38,702 nucleotides of DNA from an uncultured Pelagibacteraceae bacterium (GTDB taxonomy: Bacteria; Pseudomonadota; Alphaproteobacteria; Pelagibacterales; Pelagibacteraceae). Both the position numbers and the translations under genes were made by a program. The first letter of the stretch is position 1. Every line of letters begins with the position of its first letter. Location: assembly GCA_902636075.1 (NCBI GenBank), contig CACPQM010000011.1, positions 1 through 38,702 on the forward strand. The letters are read 5' to 3'. Under the pieces are notes generated by a model, which did no database searches, was not told the origin of the DNA, and worked only from the letters and a program-made list of their open reading frames with translations. Shown here in pieces: positions 8,709 through 19,943 of this stretch.

Positions 8709-10621
8709 CAGTTTAATATCAGTATTGTTAGTAAAACTGAAAATCCAATCAACATAACAAATGCATATTGATAAATAAATCCAGATTGAAATTTGACTGC
8801 TTTAATTGATAAATTTTTAATTACACTTGAAATCCCATCAGGACCAAATTTATCTATTATTGATCCATCAACTTTTTTCCATAAAAACTTTCCAATTTTT
8901 TTTGAAGGATTAACAAATAAATAATCGTACATTTCATCAAAGTACCATTTCTTGACTAAAAATTGATAAATTGGTTCATTCATTTCTTTCAATCCATTTA
9001 CTATGTTTGTGTTTTTAAGATATAAATAATAAGAAAATGGAATTGCAGAGGTAACAAGTATAGGTGTTAAAAACAAAAACCATGTTGGTGGGTGATCTGT
9101 ACTGAGTGGTTCTAAAAATTTTATAGATTTACCCCAAAATTCATATGCTATCTCATGACCTATAAACAAACCTTTAAAGGCCATACCTGTAAAAATAGCT
9201 CCTATTGCCAAGATTACTAAGGGGGCAATCATCACCAAAGGAGACTCATGTATTTTATCAACACTAAGTTCTTTATTGTTAAAATTACCATGGAACGTTT
9301 TAAAAATAAGTCTCCAAGAGTAAATTGATGTTAATAAAGCTGTAAGAATACCCACAAAAGCTGCAAGTATTCCAACTCCATTTCCTCTTAGGTACGCAAA
9401 TTCTATTATTGCATCTTTAGAATAAAAACCTGATAAAAAAGGAAAACCTGTTAAAGCGAGAGTTCCTATGAGCATTAATATATATGTGTATGGGAGTTTC
9501 TTAATAACTCCACCCATTTTATTTATATCTTGTTCTTCATGAAATGAATGAATTACAGCACCAGCTCCTAAAAATAGTAAAGCTTTAAAAAAGGCATGTG
9601 TAAATAGATGAAACATTGCAACATTGTAAGCACCTACTCCAGCAGCAAAAAACATATAGCCCAACTGACTACAAGTAGAATAAGCAATAATTTTTTTTAT
9701 ATCATTTTGAACAAGTGCGACTGTTGCTGCAAAGAAAGCAGTAGTCATTCCAATTATGGTTATAACTGTGAGAGCTAGTGGAGAGTATTCATATATAGGT
9801 GAGCATCTAACAATTAGAAATACCCCTGCTGTTACCATTGTTGCTGCATGAATTAATGCGGATACTGGAGTTGGGCCCTCCATAGCATCAGGCAACCAGG
9901 TATGTAATAAAAATTGAGCTGATTTACCCATTGCTCCAATTAATAGAAGCAAACTAATCAAATCAACAATATCTATATTAATACTAATAAAATTTATTTT
10001 TTTATCTAATACGTTCGGGATTTGTTGAAAAACTTCATCATAATTGACTGTGCCAAAAATATAAAAAATCAGAAAAATTCCAAGTGCTAAACCAAAGTCA
10101 CCAACTCTATTAACAACAAAGGCTTTTATTGCAGCCTTGTTTGCACTCTCTTTTTTAAACCAAAATCCAATTAAAAAATATGAGCATAAGCCTACACCTT
10201 CCCACCCAAAAAATAGTTGAATAAAGTTGTCTGAACTTACTAAAGTTAACATTGCAAAAGTAAATAAGGACAAATATGCCATAAATCTTGTTTTATGAGG
10301 ATCGTGTGACATGTAACCAATTGAGTAAATATGAACTAAAGCTGAAACAAAGTTTACCACAACAAACATAACTGCTGATAAGGCATCAATTTTTATCGAC
10401 CAATTAACATTTAATGTTCCAGAGTTAATCCAAGTAGCTATAACAAGATTGTTTGAATAATCTGAACTAATAACTTTATACAAAACAAATAAAGAGAGTA
10501 TTGCTGAAATACTTACAAACGAGCTCGTCAAAATTTGAGAATTTCTATCTCCTATTTTCTTTCCAAAAAAACCACTAATTACAGCTCCTATTAGAGGTAG
10601 AAATAAAATTAGGTGTTCCAT
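8708..10621 (-). CDS. nuoL: NADH-quinone oxidoreductase subunit L
   Basis: A 637-residue largest antiporter-like subunit, found at the tip of the complex I membrane arm. The pumping pair is E141 (GWEGVGLCSYFLIGFW) and K233 (GAMGKSAQFLLHTWLPDAM), followed by the GPTPVSALIHAATMV helix. The extended C-terminus (about 540-637) fits the long amphipathic lateral helix that runs along NuoM and NuoN, plus a final membrane anchor. One base separates it from nuoK, and it overlaps nuoM by 1 bp. Confidence 0.97.
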   Translation of the reverse strand: MEHLILFLPLIGAVISGFFGKKIGDRNSQILTSSFVSISAILSLFVLYKVISSDYSNNLVIATWINSGTLNVNWSIKIDALSAVMFVVVNFVSALVHIYSIGYMSHDPHKTRFMAYLSLFTFAMLTLVSSDNFIQLFFGWEGVGLCSYFLIGFWFKKESANKAAIKAFVVNRVGDFGLALGIFLIFYIFGTVNYDEVFQQIPNVLDKKINFISINIDIVDLISLLLLIGAMGKSAQFLLHTWLPDAMEGPTPVSALIHAATMVTAGVFLIVRCSPIYEYSPLALTVITIIGMTTAFFAATVALVQNDIKKIIAYSTCSQLGYMFFAAGVGAYNVAMFHLFTHAFFKALLFLGAGAVIHSFHEEQDINKMGGVIKKLPYTYILMLIGTLALTGFPFLSGFYSKDAIIEFAYLRGNGVGILAAFVGILTALLTSIYSWRLIFKTFHGNFNNKELSVDKIHESPLVMIAPLVILAIGAIFTGMAFKGLFIGHEIAYEFWGKSIKFLEPLSTDHPPTWFLFLTPILVTSAIPFSYYLYLKNTNIVNGLKEMNEPIYQFLVKKWYFDEMYDYLFVNPSKKIGKFLWKKVDGSIIDKFGPDGISSVIKNLSIKAVKFQSGFIYQYAFVMLIGFSVLLTILILN

Positions 10622-10622
10622 T

Positions 10623-10934
10623 TTATCCTTTTAAATTTTTAATTTCTTCAACTCTTATTGTGTCTGAATTTCTAAAATAAACTACAATTATGGCTAATCC
10701 GATAGCAGCCTCAGCAGCAGCAACTGTTAAAATAAATAGAGTAAATATTTGTCCACTTAAATCATTGATAAATATTGAAAAGGCAACAAGGTTTATGTTT
10801 ACTGCTAGTAAAATTAGCTCAATACTCATTAAAATAACTATTACATTTTTTCTATTAAGGAAAATCCCTACAACACCTATAGTAAATATAATTGCAGCTA
10901 ATGTTAAATAATGTCCTAAACCTATGCTAAGCAT
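10623..10934 (-). CDS. nuoK: NADH-quinone oxidoreductase subunit K
   Basis: A 103-residue, three-helix membrane subunit of complex I. Two conserved membrane-embedded glutamates are visible, E39 ([13 protein letters not shown]) and E75 (AAAEAAIGL), equivalent to the E36/E72 pair of E. coli NuoK in the quinone-to-pump relay. It overlaps nuoJ by 8 bp and is followed by nuoL after one base. Length matches the family. Confidence 0.96.
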   Translation of the reverse strand: MLSIGLGHYLTLAAIIFTIGVVGIFLNRKNVIVILMSIELILLAVNINLVAFSIFINDLSGQIFTLFILTVAAAEAAIGLAIIVVYFRNSDTIRVEEIKNLKG

Positions 10935-11562
10935 CTATTTTAACTCCTTTGTTTCTCTCAGCCTCAACTAAATCAACACCTTCATCTCTTTCTCTAGAAA
11001 TTTGCTTAACATAACTCTGTCTTTTAACTCCGGCTCTTTCTCTGTAAGTTAAAACAATTGCTCCTATCATAGCAACTAACAAAATCATTCCTGAAATTTG
11101 AAATAGATGTATATAATCCGTATATAAAACATTTCCTATAGATCTGGTATTAGTGACTTCAGTAGATATATTTATAGATAGACTATCTAATAAATCAGGT
11201 TTGTATTTCCATCCTCCAATTACAATTATAAGTTCAAAAAAAATAATTAAACTAACTAACAAGCCAACTGGGATATGTGTTCCACCATCCCACCTCGAGC
11301 TGAACCACTGACCTTTTTGTTCAGCAACATTTAACATCATCACAACAAATAAAAATAAAACTGCAACGGCTCCAACATAAACTATGAGCATTATCATACC
11401 TAAAAATTCTGCTCCTATCATAATAAACAAACAAGATATGCTAATGAAATCAAGAATTAAAAAAAAAACAGAGTGAACTGTATTTTTTGAAACCGTTACC
11501 ATAACTGCTGAAACAATAGCTATTAAAGAGAAAATGTAAAAAAAAACTGAGTGTGCAATCAT
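10927..11562 (-). CDS. nuoJ: NADH-quinone oxidoreductase subunit J
   Basis: A 211-residue membrane subunit with about five hydrophobic segments, including the flexible third helix ([22 protein letters not shown]) whose movement is linked to quinone reduction in complex I structures. A soluble, charged C-terminal tail of about 40 residues follows the last helix. It overlaps nuoK by 8 bp and follows nuoI by 4 bp. Confidence 0.96.
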   Translation of the reverse strand: MIAHSVFFYIFSLIAIVSAVMVTVSKNTVHSVFFLILDFISISCLFIMIGAEFLGMIMLIVYVGAVAVLFLFVVMMLNVAEQKGQWFSSRWDGGTHIPVGLLVSLIIFFELIIVIGGWKYKPDLLDSLSINISTEVTNTRSIGNVLYTDYIHLFQISGMILLVAMIGAIVLTYRERAGVKRQSYVKQISRERDEGVDLVEAERNKGVKIDA

Positions 11563-11566
11563 AAGA

Positions 11567-12052
11567 TTATCTGTGATAACTATCAGCCTTTATATTTGCA
11601 GCTAAGATGTTCTCCCACCTGTCTCCATTTTCCAAAAGTTTTTCTTTTGTATAATAAAGCTCTTCTCTAGTTTCTGTTGCAAATTCGAAATTTGGACCTT
11701 GAACAATTGCATCCACAGGACAAGACTCCTCACAAAGTCCACAGTATATACACTTAAGCATATCAATGTCATATCTTACAGTTTTTCTACTACCATCATC
11801 TCTTTCCTTCGACTCAATTGTAATGGCTTGGGCTGGACATACAGCTTCACAAAGCTTACACGCTATGCATCTTTCTTCACCGTTAGGATATCTTCTAAGA
11901 GCATGCTCTCCTCTAGACCTTGTTCCTAATGATCCCTTTTCAAAAGGATAATTGATTGTCTTTTTTGCCTTAAAAGTCTCTTTTATTGCAATTAATAAAC
12001 CAGTCACAAAATCAATCATGAATATAGTTTTTAATAACCGTGAAATTTTCAT
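11567..12052 (-). CDS. nuoI: NADH-quinone oxidoreductase subunit I (two 4Fe-4S clusters)
   Basis: A 161-residue ferredoxin-like subunit that carries electrons from the NuoG arm to NuoB. Both cluster motifs are complete: C62, C65, C68 and C72 ([12 protein letters not shown]), and C101, C104, C107 and C111 ([12 protein letters not shown]). An N-terminal amphipathic segment (residues 1-25) anchors it to the membrane arm. The gene abuts nuoH with no spacer. Confidence 0.97.
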   Translation of the reverse strand: MKISRLLKTIFMIDFVTGLLIAIKETFKAKKTINYPFEKGSLGTRSRGEHALRRYPNGEERCIACKLCEAVCPAQAITIESKERDDGSRKTVRYDIDMLKCIYCGLCEESCPVDAIVQGPNFEFATETREELYYTKEKLLENGDRWENILAANIKADSYHR

Positions 12053-13054
12053 TTATTTTCCTGGTAGTAAATCAAAATATAGTAAAAAACTTGAAGTTAA
12101 AACAACATAAAACAGTGAAAATGGGAGAAATATCTTCCAACCAAGCTTCATTAATTGGTCGTATCTGTATCTTGGAACAGTTGCTTTAACTAACGCAAAT
12201 AAAATAAATAAAAATAATATTTTAAAGATTAACCAAAATGGACCTGGAATAGCATTAAATGGGAAGATATCTATTGGAGATAACCAACCACCCAAAAATA
12301 AAACTGCTCCCATTGCACACATTAACAAAATATTTGCATACTCTCCTAACCAAAACATAGCATACATCATTCCTGAATATTCAGTTTGATACCCTGCTAC
12401 TAATTCTGCTTCTGCTTCTGGTAAATCAAATGGAGGACGATTTGTTTCTGCTAGTGCAGAAATAAAAAAAATTACAAACATAGGAAACAAAGGAATTACA
12501 AACCACAAATTTTGTTGTGCCATAACGATGTCACTTAAGTTTAAAGATCCAACGCATAATAGAACGTTGATAATTATAACTCCTATTGAAACTTCATATG
12601 ATACCATTTGTGCAGCAGATCTGATTGCACCTAAAAATGGGTATTTAGAGTTGGAGGCCCATCCTCCCATAATTATTCCATATACACCTAATGATGAAAC
12701 TGCGAAAAGATATAAAATACCAACATTGATGTCTGCTAGTACAAAATCTTCACTAAATGGTATTACAGCCCATGATATTAATGCTAATGTCATAGTCACT
12801 ACTGGAGCTAATACAAACACAAGCTTATTTGAGCTTGCAGGTATTATTATTTCTTTAAAGATATATTTTAATGCATCAGCTAATGATTGGAATAAACCAA
12901 ATGGACCAACAACATTGGGGCCTCTTCGTTTTTGTACAAATGCCCAAACTCTTCTATCAAGCCAAACTATCATTGCTACAGAAACTAAAACAGGTACTAA
13001 TAAAAATAAAATTTTATAAACTTCAGTAAAAAAAATTGAAAAATAAGAGTCCAT
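12053..13054 (-). CDS. nuoH: NADH-quinone oxidoreductase subunit H
   Basis: A 333-residue membrane subunit with about eight hydrophobic segments that forms the quinone-access chamber where the peripheral and membrane arms meet. Diagnostic motifs include the early [11 protein letters not shown] loop, [16 protein letters not shown], and the acidic loop [20 protein letters not shown]. Length is typical. The ATG overlaps the nuoG stop by 1 bp, and the next gene nuoI follows directly. Confidence 0.97.
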   Translation of the reverse strand: MDSYFSIFFTEVYKILFLLVPVLVSVAMIVWLDRRVWAFVQKRRGPNVVGPFGLFQSLADALKYIFKEIIIPASSNKLVFVLAPVVTMTLALISWAVIPFSEDFVLADINVGILYLFAVSSLGVYGIIMGGWASNSKYPFLGAIRSAAQMVSYEVSIGVIIINVLLCVGSLNLSDIVMAQQNLWFVIPLFPMFVIFFISALAETNRPPFDLPEAEAELVAGYQTEYSGMMYAMFWLGEYANILLMCAMGAVLFLGGWLSPIDIFPFNAIPGPFWLIFKILFLFILFALVKATVPRYRYDQLMKLGWKIFLPFSLFYVVLTSSFLLYFDLLPGK

Positions 13055-15078
13055 TAACCCTCAGTTCCAGTTTTTTGCAAATTAGCTCTTGCGTATCTAC
13101 ACTCTGACATTGTTTTGGATGCGCGTGCAATCGTATTAGAATAGTAATAATCAATATCTTCAACTAATATTTTTTCATCATTCAAATTATATTTAGGAAC
13201 TTTAAAATTTTTAATATTTCGATTATTTAAATAGTTTTGCATAGAATTTTGTAGTTCATCTTTATTTTTAAATAGAGGATTTCCAAGAATAGTAGATAAT
13301 TCATTAATTATTTGCCAATCTTCTTTAGCTTCTCCAGGAGGATATGAAGCTTTATATGCTTTTTGAAGCTTTCCCTCTAAGTTAGTGAAATAACCATCTT
13401 GTTCAGTATATGCAGCACCAGGCAATATAAGATCTGCCATATCTGCACCGTTATCGCCATGACTTCCGATATAAATTATAAATTCATTACTTTTTTTAAT
13501 TTTGAGGTTATCTTGACCTAATAAAAAAATTACTTCTACGTCACCATCCTCAATTTTTTTAAGAGCTTTATTACTTCCATCATTTGAGGAAAAAATGCCT
13601 AAATCATAAGAACCAACAGCAGATGCATCAGTTGATAAAATATTTAGTGCATTCCAATTATCATCAATTTTATTAATACTATTTAAATACTTTTTAAGTT
13701 CTTCAAATATATATGCACCATTTTTACTATTTAATATTGATTGACCTAAGATAATTATAGGTTTTTCTGAATTGGTAATTTTGTTTGAAAGATCGTGTTT
13801 ATTTTCAATTATTTTATTAATTACTTTTGAATTATTTTCTAAAACTTTATAAGGATAAGTTAAATCACCCACATCCTCTAAAGAAAATATTTCAGTTCTA
13901 TTTTTTAAATACGTTTTTCTTATTCTTGAGTTTAATATAGTTGCCTCAAATCTTGGGTTTGTGCCTATTAGTAATATAAAGTCACTTTCTTCAATCCTTT
14001 CTATGCTAGAGTTAAACAAATAATTACTTCTGTTTTCAAAATTTATGTAAGTATGTTTAGCTCTAGAATCTAAATATCTAGAATTTAACGTTTTTTGAAA
14101 TAAGTTTTTAACAGCAAACATAGTTTCCATGTTTGTCATGTCACCAGTTAAACCAACTATTTTGTCTGGTGATGTTGTTGAAATTTTTTCTTTAATTTTT
14201 TTATATGCATCTTGCCAACTTATTTCTTCAAAATTTCCATTTGTTTTTATTAATGGGGTATCTAACCGTTGATTTTTTAATCCATCGCATGCATATCTTG
14301 TTTTATCAGAAATCCACTCCTCATTAATTTCCTCATTAATTCTTGGTAAAACCCTTTTTACTTCCCAATCGTAAGTATCCACTCTAATATTTGACCCAAC
14401 AGCATCCATAACATCAATTGTTTCAGTCTTTTTAAGTTCCCAAGGTCTTGCCTCGAACACATAAGGTTTAGAAGTTAATGCACCAACTGGACATAAATCA
14501 ATTACATTAGCTGACATTTCAGACTCCATGGATTTCTCTAAATATGTAGTAATTTCCATATTTTCTCCACGTCCTATCGCACCTAATTCTGGTACTCCCG
14601 CTACTTCAGTGGCAAATCTGATACACCTAGTACAATGAATACATCTTGTCATTTGGGTTTTAATTAATGGACCCATGTATTTTTCAGGTACATATCTTTT
14701 ATTCTCTTTAAATCGTGATTTATCAATTCCATAAAACATAGATTGATCCTGTAAATCACACTCGCCACCTTGATCGCAAACAGGACAGTCTAAAGGATGA
14801 TTGGCCAGCAAAAACTCCATCACACCTTTTCTTGCTTTTTCGACTTTTTCTGTATTTGTTTTAATAACCATCCCTTCAGCTGCAGGCATTGCACATGAAG
14901 CTATGGGTTTTGGAGATTTTTCCATTTCAACCAAGCACATACGACAATTCCCAGCTATTGAAAGTTTTTCATGGTAACAAAATCTTGGTATTTCAGCTCC
15001 AGCTTGTTCACAAGCTTGGAGTACCGTTAAACCATCTTCAACTTCAATATCAATATCGTTTACTTTTAATTTAGGCAT
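13054..15078 (-). CDS. nuoG: NADH-quinone oxidoreductase subunit G
   Basis: A 674-residue iron-sulfur subunit of the peripheral arm. The 2Fe-2S ligands are C34, C45, C48 and C62. The His-Cys 4Fe-4S site is H94, C98, C101 and C107. The third cluster begins C146, C149, C152 with a later Cys near 196 (DLCPVGAL). The rest is a degenerate molybdopterin-oxidoreductase-like domain without an obvious cofactor site. The length resembles the mitochondrial and alphaproteobacterial form and is shorter than E. coli NuoG (about 900). It overlaps nuoF by 8 bp and nuoH by 1 bp. Confidence 0.97.
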   Translation of the reverse strand: MPKLKVNDIDIEVEDGLTVLQACEQAGAEIPRFCYHEKLSIAGNCRMCLVEMEKSPKPIASCAMPAAEGMVIKTNTEKVEKARKGVMEFLLANHPLDCPVCDQGGECDLQDQSMFYGIDKSRFKENKRYVPEKYMGPLIKTQMTRCIHCTRCIRFATEVAGVPELGAIGRGENMEITTYLEKSMESEMSANVIDLCPVGALTSKPYVFEARPWELKKTETIDVMDAVGSNIRVDTYDWEVKRVLPRINEEINEEWISDKTRYACDGLKNQRLDTPLIKTNGNFEEISWQDAYKKIKEKISTTSPDKIVGLTGDMTNMETMFAVKNLFQKTLNSRYLDSRAKHTYINFENRSNYLFNSSIERIEESDFILLIGTNPRFEATILNSRIRKTYLKNRTEIFSLEDVGDLTYPYKVLENNSKVINKIIENKHDLSNKITNSEKPIIILGQSILNSKNGAYIFEELKKYLNSINKIDDNWNALNILSTDASAVGSYDLGIFSSNDGSNKALKKIEDGDVEVIFLLGQDNLKIKKSNEFIIYIGSHGDNGADMADLILPGAAYTEQDGYFTNLEGKLQKAYKASYPPGEAKEDWQIINELSTILGNPLFKNKDELQNSMQNYLNNRNIKNFKVPKYNLNDEKILVEDIDYYYSNTIARASKTMSECRYARANLQKTGTEG

Positions 15079-16402
15079 TTTCCTTTTCTAATAAATGTTG
15101 ATCAACAAGGTATGGAATATTTTTGTTTTTTTTCACAACAGGGTCAAATTTATTTCTTTCGAGTATTTCATCTTTAAAATGTCTAATTAATCCTTGAACT
15201 GGCCAAGAGGAACCTTCACCAAATGCACAAATAGTATGACCTTCAATTTGTTTTGTTACATCAAAAAGCATATCCACTTCGTCTGGGGTTGCCTCACCTG
15301 CTGCCATTCTTTCCAACATTCTCCACATCCATCCAGATCCTTCTCTACATGGAGTGCACTGACCACAACTTTCATGTTTATAAAATCTAGCTATTCTTGC
15401 CATACACTTAATAATATCTTGATCATTATTGATCACAACAATACCAGCTGTTCCTAGTCCTGTTTTATTTTCAACACATGCATCAAAATCCATTTTTATA
15501 TTGTCACAAATTTCTTTAGGTAACATTGGCATTGAAGAACCACCGGGTATTACTGCTTTGAGATTGTCCCATCCGCCAACTACACCTCCAGCGTGGGTTT
15601 CGATTAATTCCTTAAGTGGAACTCCCATTTCTTCCTCAACGTTACACGGGTTATTTACATTTCCAGAAATACAATAAATTTTTGTTCCAGTGTTTTTAGC
15701 TCTTCCAAGTGAACTAAACCATTTTGCACCTCTTCTTAGAATTGTAGGGACGGCTGCAACAGTCTCAACATTATTGATTATAGTAGGACATCCATATAAT
15801 CCAATTAATGCAGGAAATGGTGGCTTTAATCTTGGTTGACCCTTTTTTCCTTCTAAACTCTCAAGTAGTGCAGTCTCTTCACCACAAATGTAAGCTCCAG
15901 CTCCGTAATGAATATAAATATCTAAATCCCATCCTGAATTTAAAGCATTTTTACCAATTAAATTGTTTTTATAAGCCTCATCGATTGCAGTTTGAAGTTT
16001 TTGTCCTTCATTAAAATATTCACCTCTAATATAAATATAGCATTTATGAGCGTTCACTGCGTAAGAAGCAATTAAACATCCCTCTATTAATTTGTGAGGT
16101 TCAAATCTTAATATATCTCTATCTTTGCATGTTCCAGGTTCCGATTCATCAGCATTGATAACTAAGTAATGTGGTCTAGACCCTACTTCTTTAGGTGCAA
16201 ATGACCATTTTAAACCAGTTGGAAAACCAGCTCCACCACGTCCTCTAAGCTCTGAAGATTTAACTTCGTTGATTATCCACTCTCTTCCTTTTTCTAAAAT
16301 TTCTTTTGTTCCATTCCAATCATTTCTTAATTTAGCAGACTCAATATCGGCACCACTATCATTGTATAAATTTTGAAATATTCTATCTTCGTCTTTAAGC
16401 AT
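15071..16402 (-). CDS. nuoF: NADH-quinone oxidoreductase subunit F (NADH/FMN binding)
   Basis: A 443-residue flavoprotein that oxidises NADH and passes electrons through FMN to the Fe-S chain. The glycine-rich nucleotide/FMN motif [14 protein letters not shown] is at 53-66, with a second site [12 protein letters not shown]. The 4Fe-4S ligands are in CGQCTPC and a distal Cys in HTICAFGEG. It overlaps nuoE and nuoG by 8 bp each, keeping the NADH-dehydrogenase module (E, F, G) in one tightly coupled block. Confidence 0.97.
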   Translation of the reverse strand: MLKDEDRIFQNLYNDSGADIESAKLRNDWNGTKEILEKGREWIINEVKSSELRGRGGAGFPTGLKWSFAPKEVGSRPHYLVINADESEPGTCKDRDILRFEPHKLIEGCLIASYAVNAHKCYIYIRGEYFNEGQKLQTAIDEAYKNNLIGKNALNSGWDLDIYIHYGAGAYICGEETALLESLEGKKGQPRLKPPFPALIGLYGCPTIINNVETVAAVPTILRRGAKWFSSLGRAKNTGTKIYCISGNVNNPCNVEEEMGVPLKELIETHAGGVVGGWDNLKAVIPGGSSMPMLPKEICDNIKMDFDACVENKTGLGTAGIVVINNDQDIIKCMARIARFYKHESCGQCTPCREGSGWMWRMLERMAAGEATPDEVDMLFDVTKQIEGHTICAFGEGSSWPVQGLIRHFKDEILERNKFDPVVKKNKNIPYLVDQHLLEKENA

Positions 16403-17003
16403 TTTTATTACCTAATAAAGTTTTTCGATTATTAACTGGTTCTGCATTTATTCTTCCTGAATAAGATCCTGGTTTTGGGGTTTTATTTTGATATATCGTC
16501 TCAATTATTTCTTCGAGTTTTTTATCATTCAAATCTTCATAATAGTCTTCATTAACTTGCATCATTGGAGCATTAACACATGCACCTAAACATTCAACCT
16601 CCATCCAAGAAATTTTCCCATCGTCAGATAACACATTTTCTTTTTCAGATATTTTGTTTTTGCAAACTTTTACTAAATCATATGCACCTCTTAGCATACA
16701 AGGTGTTGTGGTACAAACTTGAAAAAAATATTTACCAACTGGAGATAAATTATACATTGAATAAAAAGTTGCTACTTCATAAACTTTTATATATGGCATG
16801 TCTAAAAATTTAGCTATATATTTCATTGCTTGTAAAGGTATCCAATTATCATTTTGCCTTTGAGCTATATACAACAATGCCATAACTGCACTGTGTTGTT
16901 TCCCATCAGGATAATTAGAAACTATTTTATTTGCAGCCTCCATACTTTTATCATTAAATTTAAAAGTTTCAGGCTGTTTTTTGTGAATTTTTTTAACACT
17001 CAT
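16395..17003 (-). CDS. nuoE: NADH-quinone oxidoreductase subunit E
   Basis: A 202-residue thioredoxin-fold 2Fe-2S subunit of the NADH-oxidising module. Cluster ligands are C97, C102, C138 and C142, in the expected C-x4-C and C-x3-C spacing. The C-terminal 30-40 residues ([13 protein letters not shown] onward) resemble the tail of alphaproteobacterial and mitochondrial 24-kDa homologues. It overlaps nuoD by 4 bp and nuoF by 8 bp. Confidence 0.96.
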   Translation of the reverse strand: MSVKKIHKKQPETFKFNDKSMEAANKIVSNYPDGKQHSAVMALLYIAQRQNDNWIPLQAMKYIAKFLDMPYIKVYEVATFYSMYNLSPVGKYFFQVCTTTPCMLRGAYDLVKVCKNKISEKENVLSDDGKISWMEVECLGACVNAPMMQVNEDYYEDLNDKKLEEIIETIYQNKTPKPGSYSGRINAEPVNNRKTLLGNKNA

Positions 17004-18175
17004 CTATCAACCTCTCCAAAAACAATATCCATTGAACCTAATACAGCAGGTACATCAGCAAGCATATGTCCTTTTATTAAATAATCCATTGCTTGAAGAT
17101 GGGTAAATCCAGGAGCTCTGATTTTGCATTTGTATGGTTTGCTTGAGCCATCTGAAATTAGATAGACACCAAATTCTCCTTTTGGTGCCTCAACTGCTGT
17201 ATATATTTCATCTTTTTCAACCCTATATCCTTCTGTAAATAACTTAAAATGATGGATTAAAGCCTCCATAGACTGTTTTAGTTCCTTTTTTGGTGGAGGA
17301 GAAATCTTTCCATCTTCTGTTTTAATTGGTCCTTTTGGAATATTTGTTAAACACTGTTTAATAATTTTTACACTTTCTCTCATTTCTTCAATTCTGCAAA
17401 GATATCTGTCATAACAATCTCCATTTTTTCCAACAGGAATTTTAAATTCTAAATCGTCATAGCAATCATAAGGTTGACTTCTTCTTAAATCCCAAGCTAC
17501 ACCTGAACCTCTTAACATTACTCCTGAAAAAGAATAGTCTAGTGCATCTTGTTTGGATACAATACCTATATCTACATTTCTCTGTTTAAATATTCTGTTA
17601 TCGGTAAGTAAAGTTTCTAAATCATCAATTATTTTTGGAAATTTTTCACAAAACTCATCTATATCGCTATCAAGTCCTGAAGGTAAATCTTTATGTACTC
17701 CACCAGCTCTAAAATAATTAGCATGTAACCTAGATCCAGATACTCTCTCATAAAATCCCATTAATTTTTCTCTTTCCTCAAATCCCCATAAAGTTGGTGT
17801 TAACGCCCCAACATCCATTGCTTGAGTAGTTACGTTTAATATGTGACTTAATATTCGACCTATTTCACAGAATATTACTCTTATATATTTTGCTCTAGAA
17901 GGAACATCGATTTTTAAAATTTTTTCTATAGCTAAAGCAAATGCATGTTCCTGGTTCATTGGTGCTACATAATCAAGACGATCAAAGTAGGGAACAGCTT
18001 GGATATAAGTTTTATTTTCTATTAACTTCTCAGTGCCTCGGTGCAATAAACCTATATGAGGATCAGCTTTTTCAACAACTTCTCCATCTAATTGAAGTAT
18101 TAATCGTAAAACTCCATGTGCTGCAGGATGTTGCGGTCCAAAATTTAAATTTAGTGTTTTTTTTTCTTTTGCCAT
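17000..18175 (-). CDS. nuoD: NADH-quinone oxidoreductase subunit D
   Basis: A 391-residue 49-kDa-type subunit. It shares ancestry with NiFe-hydrogenase large subunits and helps form the quinone site with NuoB and NuoH. The N-terminal [14 protein letters not shown] motif contains the quinone-site histidine. Later family motifs ([20 protein letters not shown] and the C-terminal [19 protein letters not shown]) are intact. It is separate from nuoC, unlike the fused NuoCD of E. coli. It overlaps nuoC by 1 bp and nuoE by 4 bp. Confidence 0.97.
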   Translation of the reverse strand: MAKEKKTLNLNFGPQHPAAHGVLRLILQLDGEVVEKADPHIGLLHRGTEKLIENKTYIQAVPYFDRLDYVAPMNQEHAFALAIEKILKIDVPSRAKYIRVIFCEIGRILSHILNVTTQAMDVGALTPTLWGFEEREKLMGFYERVSGSRLHANYFRAGGVHKDLPSGLDSDIDEFCEKFPKIIDDLETLLTDNRIFKQRNVDIGIVSKQDALDYSFSGVMLRGSGVAWDLRRSQPYDCYDDLEFKIPVGKNGDCYDRYLCRIEEMRESVKIIKQCLTNIPKGPIKTEDGKISPPPKKELKQSMEALIHHFKLFTEGYRVEKDEIYTAVEAPKGEFGVYLISDGSSKPYKCKIRAPGFTHLQAMDYLIKGHMLADVPAVLGSMDIVFGEVDR

Positions 18176-18765
18176 TAGCTGTTTTTAATTTCTTTAATAT
18201 ATTTGGTTCCTTCCCAGGGACTCTCATAATCAAAATTTCTATAATTTTGTTCTAATTTTACAGGTTCATAGATCACTTTTTTTTGTTCTTCACTATAACG
18301 AACCTCATTATGACCAGTAAGAGGAAAATCTTTTCTTAGAGGATGCCCCTCAAAACCATAATCAGTTAAAATTCTTCTTAAATCAGGATGATTTTTAAAG
18401 TTTAGCCCATACATATCAAATACTTCTCTTTCCATCCAGTTTGCTGAGGGAAATATAGAAGTTATTGAGGAAATTACTTCATTTTCTTTTATAGAATAAT
18501 CAATAATAATTCTTTGATTATATTCATGACTTAATAATAAATAAACCATCTTAAATCTATTTTCATTTTCTGGGTAATCTACAGCTGTAATTTCGATTAA
18601 TTGCCTAAATTTAGTCTCTTTGTTGGTCTTCAAAAAAGAAATAACATCTACCAATTCATCATGATCAATATTTATATAAATATTATTATGCTTTATAAAT
18701 GAATTATTTATTTTAGATGTTAATTCGGAGTTTAAAAACTTTTCCAAGTCCTTTAGATTTTTCAT
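18175..18765 (-). CDS. nuoC: NADH-quinone oxidoreductase subunit C
   Basis: A 196-residue 30-kDa-type subunit that scaffolds the peripheral arm. The signature region [14 protein letters not shown] is near residue 110, followed by [24 protein letters not shown]. It carries no cofactor. It lies 2 bp after nuoB and overlaps nuoD by 1 bp. Confidence 0.96.
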   Translation of the reverse strand: MKNLKDLEKFLNSELTSKINNSFIKHNNIYINIDHDELVDVISFLKTNKETKFRQLIEITAVDYPENENRFKMVYLLLSHEYNQRIIIDYSIKENEVISSITSIFPSANWMEREVFDMYGLNFKNHPDLRRILTDYGFEGHPLRKDFPLTGHNEVRYSEEQKKVIYEPVKLEQNYRNFDYESPWEGTKYIKEIKNS

Positions 18766-18767
18766 TA

Positions 18768-19289
18768 TTATCTTTCTAAAGAACCTTTATTTCTTATTTT
18801 TTTCTGTAATTGTAAAATCCCATAAAGTAATGCTTCAGCTGATGGAGGGCATCCAGGAACATATACATCAACGGGTACTACTCTATCGCATCCTCTTACA
18901 ACAGAATATGAATAATGATAGTAACCTCCACCATTTGCACAGCTTCCCATTGATATTACATACCTAGGTTCAGGCATCTGGTCATAAACTTTTCTTAATG
19001 CAGGAGCCATTTTATTTGTTAGTGTACCTGCTACTATCATCACATCTGATTGACGCGGTGATGCTCTTGGTGCTGCACCAAATCTTTCAAGATCATATCT
19101 CGGCATAGATGTTTGCATCATTTCAACAGCACAACATGCTAATCCAAATGTCATCCAATGCAATGAACCAGTTCTTGCCCAATTAACAAGATTATCTAGG
19201 GATGTTGTTATGAAACCGTTATCACTAAAATCTTGAGCTAACTGTTTAAACTCTTCGGGAATATCTTTTGTTTTATCTTGTGAATTCAT
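18768..19289 (-). CDS. nuoB: NADH-quinone oxidoreductase subunit B (cluster N2)
   Basis: A 173-residue subunit carrying the terminal 4Fe-4S cluster N2 that reduces quinone. Ligands are the tandem cysteines C52 and C53 (LACCAVEMM), C117 ([11 protein letters not shown]) and C147 ([10 protein letters not shown]). The ATG start gives the expected length for the family. One base separates it from nuoA and two from nuoC. Confidence 0.97.
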   Translation of the reverse strand: MNSQDKTKDIPEEFKQLAQDFSDNGFITTSLDNLVNWARTGSLHWMTFGLACCAVEMMQTSMPRYDLERFGAAPRASPRQSDVMIVAGTLTNKMAPALRKVYDQMPEPRYVISMGSCANGGGYYHYSYSVVRGCDRVVPVDVYVPGCPPSAEALLYGILQLQKKIRNKGSLER

Positions 19290-19290
19290 T

Positions 19291-19659
19291 TTATTCCCAG
19301 TCTAAAGCTCCTTTTTTCCACTCGTAAATAAATCCAACAGTTAAAATAAATAAAAATAACATCATAGAGCAGAAACCATATAATCCGATTTCACCGAGTG
19401 AGATAGCCCACGGGAATAAAAATGCAATTTCTAAGTCAAATATTATAAATAATATTGCAACCAAATAAAACCTTACATCAAATTCCATTCTAGAGTCGTT
19501 GAAAGGTTCAAATCCACATTCATATGCTGAAAGTTTCTCAGGATCAGGTTTGCTTGGAGCAGCAATGTAATTAATTGCAACAAAAGCAAGACTCAAGCCC
19601 AAAGCTATTATCAAAAATAATATTATCGGTAGATAATCTTTTAAAAATTCCGTAAGCAT
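19291..19659 (-). CDS. nuoA: NADH-quinone oxidoreductase subunit A
   Basis: A 122-residue, three-helix membrane subunit with the diagnostic YECGFEP loop and the [12 protein letters not shown] segment. I chose the ATG at 19659 over an in-frame TTG six codons upstream (19677). The ATG has an AGGA Shine-Dalgarno at good spacing, and the TTG would sit about at the predicted transcription start behind the TATAAT box at 19680-19685. It is the first gene of the complete nuoA-N operon and lies 79 bp downstream of tRNA-Asp on the same strand. Confidence 0.96.
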   Translation of the reverse strand: MLTEFLKDYLPIILFLIIALGLSLAFVAINYIAAPSKPDPEKLSAYECGFEPFNDSRMEFDVRFYLVAILFIIFDLEIAFLFPWAISLGEIGLYGFCSMMLFLFILTVGFIYEWKKGALDWE

Positions 19660-19679
19660 TTGATTCCTATGTAACAACT

Positions 19680-19710
19680 ATTATATCAACTAAAAGTGAA
19701 GATATGTCAC
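19680..19710 (-). promoter_or_regulatory. Candidate nuo operon promoter
   Basis: On the minus strand a perfect TATAAT lies at 19680-19685, with GTGACA at 19705-19710 as the best -35 match. The 19-bp spacer is longer than ideal; TGACAT one base closer to the -10 box gives 18. The implied start is near 19673, leaving a leader of about 14 nt that contains the nuoA Shine-Dalgarno. It lies between tRNA-Asp and nuoA and would let nuo be transcribed apart from the tRNAs. Confidence 0.5.
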
Positions 19711-19738
19711 ATTTTTATGCCTCGTTTTACTCAAATAA

Positions 19739-19815
19739 TGGCGGGAGTGAAGGGACTCGAACCCTCGGCCCCCTGCGTGACAGGCAGGTGCTCTAACCAA
19801 CTGAGCTACACCCCC
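19739..19815 (-). tRNA. tRNA-Asp (anticodon GTC)
   Basis: A 77-nt cloverleaf on the minus strand. The acceptor GGGGGTG pairs with CACTCCC with one G-T pair, followed by a G discriminator and an encoded CCA. The D arm is GCTC...GAGC, the anticodon arm CCTGC CTGTCAC GCAGG, and the T arm has the TTCGAGT loop. It lies 11 bp after tRNA-Val and 79 bp before nuoA. Confidence 0.96.
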
Positions 19816-19826
19816 ACTGGTGTAAA

Positions 19827-19902
19827 TGGTGGGTAGTAAAGGACTCGAACCTTTGACCCCCTCGGTGTAAACGAGATGCTCTACCAACTGAGCTAACCAC
19901 CC
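19827..19902 (-). tRNA. tRNA-Val (anticodon TAC)
   Basis: A 76-nt cloverleaf on the minus strand. The acceptor GGGTGGT pairs with ACTACCC (one G-T pair), with A discriminator and encoded CCA. The anticodon loop TTTACAC gives TAC, reading valine GTA and probably other GTN codons. The T loop is TTCGAGT. It is 11 bp upstream of tRNA-Asp and 48 bp downstream of the lon stop. Confidence 0.96.
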
Positions 19903-19914
19903 AAAATCTTGGTA

Positions 19915-19943
19915 CTAATACATCAACGGATTAATAAAGTAAA
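19915..19943 (-). promoter_or_regulatory. Candidate promoter for the tRNA-Val/tRNA-Asp pair
   Basis: Minus strand: TTTACT at 19938-19943, a 17-bp spacer, and TATTAG at 19915-19920. Each box matches consensus at four of six positions. It fills the short gap between the lon stop and tRNA-Val. With no terminator visible after lon, read-through from lon is also possible. Confidence 0.4.

Noticed and set aside
12528..13019. A 163-codon open frame on the plus strand opposite nuoH
   Set aside because: It is the antisense of a highly conserved complex I gene, has no family resemblance or ribosome-binding site, and its amino-acid make-up (Thr, Asn, Ile) mirrors the reverse complement of membrane codons.
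19690..19887. A 65-codon minus-strand frame spanning both tRNA genes
   Set aside because: It reads through tRNA-Val and tRNA-Asp; the translated repeats (such as GGVAQLVRAPACHAGGRGFESL) are the familiar false protein from tRNA genes.
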